Source of the DNA: Argentina anserina
Lineage: Eukaryota > Streptophyta > Magnoliopsida > Rosales > Rosaceae
Direction of reading: 5' to 3'
Assembly (NCBI RefSeq): GCF_933775445.1
Contig: NC_065877.1
Coordinates: 20,522,001 to 20,586,000, forward strand
DNA: 64,000 nt
The position numbers and the translations under genes were made by a program. The first letter of the stretch is position 1. Every line of letters begins with the position of its first letter. This document shows positions 59,936 through 64,000 of this stretch, one piece after another. The notes under the pieces are model-generated. The model was not told the origin of the DNA and did no database searches. It worked only from the letters and a program-made list of their open reading frames with translations.

Positions 59936-61022
59936 CAATATGAGGTGTGATTATTGTACGTGTTTGGCAAGTCGGAACCTAGCCTTTGGCCGGGCGAAAG
60001 TTACGATACAGTTAGAGCTCTAGTCTGTCTGCCGGAGTACTGCATGTGAGGTAACAGGTGGTTATCGGCTCATGAGTACTCATATGTTTTTTGGATGTTG
60101 GGTAGCAAGTGGTTGCCCAATATCGGCGGTGTACTACGTGAGGGGTAACAGATGTGTACCAGCGTTCATTAGTACCAGTATTATAAATGTATTTGGGAAA
60201 CCAGAAGGGTTGCCCGATTTCTCATGAGCACTTTCATTTCATATATTTTTGGGACAACCAGATGGGTCGTCCATTGACTCATGAGTGCATTTATATTTGT
60301 TGTGTTGTGGATTTTCGTATATATTGATATGCGAGTTATATTTTCATTTTACTCATATGAGCTATAAGCTTACCGGGTTTGTGTTTACAATCCCGTTGCA
60401 CCAATTCAATGGTGTAGGGGATAATTCCGCAGGTGTTGATTAGTGGAAATTGGGAGACGACTCCGGAGACTAGAAGTTGTTCATTATCCTGCTTGTGGTG
60501 AGGTTTCTATTGCGGATTTGTGTGTGAGACTTGTGAGGATTTATTTGTGAGTTTTGTGAGAGATTGTGAGGATTATTAAATTTCCATTTTATGTAATGTT
60601 GAATTATAAATTTTGTTTATAATAATTGGTTGTCTGAGTTGTATTGTGAACTCAGTAATGATCCGCTGTGCATTTAAAATGATTTCGATTCGTTGAGATT
60701 GTTTTGGTGTTGTACGACTTTAATATTTCGAGTTTTTATGCTCGAAATTTTAGGGTCGTTACAGTACTAGTCTTGATGTTGGTAATGCGCATCAATATTT
60801 CCGCTTAGGGTAATGTAATTTTTGCTTACACAACCTTTTCCTCACTAGTTCTTGGCTATCACCGTCATTGTAAATGGAATTACGACCCATAACATTGAAG
60901 GATTCAAATACTTGAGCTCGCATGGATTGACACGAATGTACAATCCTTGAGCTCAACCAATTATCCTATGCATTGCCACAACGCATAATGGTGGAGAAAA
61001 TTAATGTGTAAGTATTCTCATT

Positions 61023-62090
61023 GAATATGAGCATCCAACTATAGTCCGCTATGTTAAAACCTTGACAGAATATCTCTTTTCCGCCAGATATGTGAAATAT
61101 CACTTTGATGAGATAGTCTTCCTGTTGTTAGGGGGAAATAAGAACCAATTATGTTATAGTGGAACGACATGAATTATCGTAGCTTGTCCACACTGTGTAT
61201 CATCCTAAAGTAGGCATGACGCCACCCAAGAAGAATTGACATTACGTCCCCACCATAAATGGTGGCATGATGATGTCATAAAGTGGTATAAATGGTGTCA
61301 CTGGCCGTGGTTTTTCAAGGAAGAGGGGGAGACCACCTTAAGTTCGATATATACTCAATTGAAAGAAGAAAGCGAGTTTTGGCACAATCAGATCCATTGA
61401 TCCATAATCTCAAATCCGCCTTATGAGAATTTCTTGGATTTTGGTTATCATTGGGGGACGCCTCAGATGTTAGAGAAATCCTTGAAAATACAGAGATATC
61501 TACAAATATAAACCATATGAGGACGTAGGATTCTGAGTTTTGATATCGAACCATACTTCGTTGAGAAATACCAACGTAGTAATTTTGGCCTAAGGGAAAG
61601 AAGCAATCCGACATGAACTAATGTTCAACAACATAGAGATATGTGTTTGGGCAGGTGAAGCCGACACCGCAAGTGTAAGCTCTATTATATATCTTTGTTA
61701 GGATGGATAATGAGAAAAAGAGCTTAGACTCACCTTATGGCGCAATGTCTCTCACTGACACACTAGAATCGACTATGAGGAGATATTCTTTTGTAATGGA
61801 CCACAAAGAGATATTCTCCTAATGAATATCATTGCACTCCACTACCCTATTAGTTTCGTAGTTTCTGAAAAACTGACAAATGCAGCTTATGAATGTGGTA
61901 ATTCCAATAAGATCCCCCGATTTACTTACTTTTTGAGAAAGCATAGAGGCGAGTATAAGATGTCTCTATGGAGATCGAAATTAAGAGATATAAATGAATG
62001 TCCTAGAACATACTCCATTCACCCAAGAAGTGGCTCTAGACCACGTAGCGCTACAAAAGGAATTGAACCGTTCACAAAGTAAATACTTGA
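61023..62090 (+). pseudogene. Copia pol remnant (integrase C-terminus to reverse transcriptase)
   Basis: From 61023 one frame reads EYEHPTIVRYVKTLTEYLFS then ARYVKYHFDEIVFLLLGGNK, the typical Copia sequence between integrase and reverse transcriptase (usual form: ARFADCHFDE..FP.LGG). Further on, KRGRP-like, FGQVKPTPQV and short pieces such as RCLYGD and KLRDINE recall the start of the Copia reverse transcriptase, in shifting frames. Many stops and frameshifts are present and no YVDD catalytic motif or LTRs were found. The first part is secure; the later assignments are tentative. Confidence 0.65.
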
Positions 62091-64000
62091 TGTGAAATAG
62101 GATTAGATGAATTATGTCATTACGTATTCAATATGGATTTGCATATATTTTTGATGAACTAAAAAGATGTCATTATTATAAATCCTACGCCGAGAATGAA
62201 AAAGATCTTTGGGAAGACACAGTCTCGAAATGGACCTAGATGACTGCAATATTGATGATTAATCATCAATGAGTTTTAGGCACTCTAAAGGTTAAATGTG
62301 AGGCTTCTATAACTCCCATAATCAGTCAAAGTCTTTAAAAATATATATGTTTTCATCTAAATGGAAGATGATGAATACGTGTTTGGAAAATGAGATTCCT
62401 TATATGTCACAACCCAACCGGGGTTATGACTATTGTGGTGGTTTAAAGAAAATCAGTTCCAAAATGTGATCTTTTTAATTTCATTGTAAGGAATAGGAAA
62501 ACTGACAGCTAAACCAAGGCTTGTCAAAACCAAATCAATATTGGAAAAGAGAAACATGATTCCTTTAGTTGTCAAATTAAAATCAGGCCAAATTGATAGT
62601 GTAGGAAGTGTGAACATAACTTAACGTAGAAACCATTGTTTCAAAGATAGAATAAGATCAGTAAAGTAAAGTATAGAAATAATTTCAGAAATATATACTT
62701 AGTTATTTACATATATAAGAAAACATTTCCTTACAAAACGCTCCACCACAAATATACCAAACACCCCAGGTTAACACTTCTTAACTACGACCTGTTGTAC
62801 GTATTACAATAGATCCTGGGATGATTATCTTTATTCAACAGTACAAAAAATTTGTAGCTAAATAATTCTAGCATGCAACTCAAAGTACGTAAGCTCCACA
62901 TAGAACAACTCAACATAACTCAGGAACAACATAAGCAGTGCTCTCATAGACTTCTTGCCTGAAAACCACGAAAGAAATAGGAAATGATCTTTACAAGCCT
63001 AGTAGGTACGACAAAGCAATCCCATAACAATGATTCTAACTTAACATGCATTGAGAATGGGAAAGGTATTCAGCATAATACGAAAGAGCAAAAATGATCG
63101 ACATATGAAGGCTGATGCGGAAAGGAAACTGAAATGAATCAGTGACAAGATAAATATAAAGAAGTATATAAGGCTCAACATAAAAATTAAAGACATTGAG
63201 TCAATGGGAGCCAAGAATGACAGAATAACATAGAAAGACAAAATATGATCAGTATTTGACCACAAAGCATAACCAACTGAAAAGGATCAAGAACGAAAAC
63301 ATATCAGTTCAGACCCTGTAACAAACTTTCCAGAAGATCTTTTTCTTTTTTCAGGTGCTCTTTCAGCAGGACGATAAGAGCAATGCTAACTCGAAAGTTC
63401 ATAAAACACCGGTTAGGGCCCATCGCTTAGTTAAACCACTGAGCAACTTCCGCAAGCGGATCCCGATCAGGTTTTGGGTAAATATCCTAAAGAGTCATAG
63501 TCTTTTTTTAATAAATTTCCCGGGCCTAACCGAATAAAATAAAACATATAAATCCAAAAGCATGCTTTATTCCAGGAGTTATATACTCCCTTAGAGCGAA
63601 TTGACCATAGCTTGGAACCCTATCCAAGCATAGAAGGGAAAATCTGCCCAGAAAATTGGATTTGCTCAAGACGAACATTGTGAAGCTTGAGGATAGCAAG
63701 TATAAGCATAAACTTGGAGTTTCAAAGTCGTATTTAGATCAGCAACTATATGGAAAGGTTTCCAGCAAGAGATAACCAATATGCATATGTACACAACACA
63801 TGTAAAACTACAAGACTAGTGGACTGGAAAATGACATTTTTATTTCCTATAACTCAACAAGTGAGAAGTGTGGTTGGACTACAGTTTAATCTAAATGGGA
63901 TAAAGAGAGTAGTATAATCAAGGAAAGCTAGGCACCAAGTCAAACCATATAAAACTGAGATGATTATATTATAGATTATAAAGCCTTGGAGGGAAAACAA
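62091..64000. other. Intergenic to window end, no gene recognised
   Basis: A TGTCACAACCC string at about 62406 resembles an LTR start, but no partner, TATA box or primer-binding site confirms it. The frames at 63041-63265 and 63355-63537 show no known motif. Confidence 0.4.

Larger units (their letters stand above)
56397..60763 (+). mobile_element. Very long solo LTR-like element, 4367 bp
   Basis: It begins TGTAATAACC and ends GGGTCGTTACA, giving matched ends (TGTAAYRACC), and is flanked by perfect 5-bp duplications GTACT (56392-56396 and 60764-60768). I see no internal pair of direct repeats that could be LTRs and no primer-binding site, so the whole unit reads best as one solo LTR of a large Gypsy-type element. 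A TATA box (GAGTATAAAAAGGG, 56709-56722) followed by a CT-rich leader would start transcription. The interior has a GC-rich part (56840-58870), 72-bp tandem repeats, a 241-bp duplication (59457-59935) and CTCATGAGTACT-type repeats (60040-60300). The frames inside are not protein-like. Confidence 0.75.

Noticed and set aside
62406..62420. TGTCACAACCC as the start of an LTR running to the window end
   Set aside because: No second end, TATA box, primer-binding site or duplication was found.

Overview
The window is a gene-poor, AT-rich stretch of a flowering-plant nuclear genome. The evidence is an ALOG-family gene, plant-type transposons (CACTA/En-Spm, hAT, Copia, Gypsy-like LTRs, a LINE remnant), plant F-box/LRR and PPR gene fragments, and long CT/GA/AT microsatellites. 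A eudicot is likely; I cannot name the species from sequence alone (Rosaceae is only a guess). There are no bacterial operons, CRISPR arrays, rRNA genes or convincing tRNA genes.

Only one intact host gene is supported: an LSH10-like ALOG transcriptional regulator at 37800-38405 (+), a single-exon reading frame with long TE-poor flanks. A triplicated 380-bp repeat lies 2.4-3.5 kb upstream.

Region by region. 1-520: right end of a hAT family with GATATATCGG-rich ends. 4077-8054: a non-autonomous CACTA element with a perfect 3-bp target duplication and a captured exon; a truncated relative lies at 43317-43757. 8661-9254: a hAT MITE with an exact 8-bp duplication. 10395-11732: a hAT with a broken BED zinc-finger exon. 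11954-18002: a composite block carrying fragments of an F-box/LRR gene (FBL15-like) and of an unidentified gene. A very young 3.1-kb LTR retrotransposon (13288-16364, LTRs identical by eye, TSD CTTTG) interrupts one exon, and it carries a PPR gene fragment instead of gag-pol. 18274-18850: hAT. 18890-19680: Copia remnant. 20448-25981: a 5.5-kb CACTA element with a decayed TNP2 transposase. 27015-28495: repeats of one or two further CACTA-like elements. 30373-32597: two neighbouring hAT copies. 39973-40613: hAT MITE with a tRNA-like core. 42860-43261: foldback MITE. 44168-44801: minus-strand LTR. 47088-52068: probable Mutator-like element filled with degenerate GTAACT repeats. 52171-52727: LTR plus primer-binding site. 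53322-54054: hAT MITE. 54342-54740: LINE RNase H remnant. 56397-60763: a 4.37-kb solo-LTR-like element with TSD GTACT. 61023-62090: Copia pol remnant.

Apart from the ALOG gene, the window records repeated nested insertion and host-exon capture. Three separate elements carry pieces of host genes: the CACTA at 4077, the block at 11954 and the LTR element at 13288. All calls were made by eye; no alignment or database search was run.
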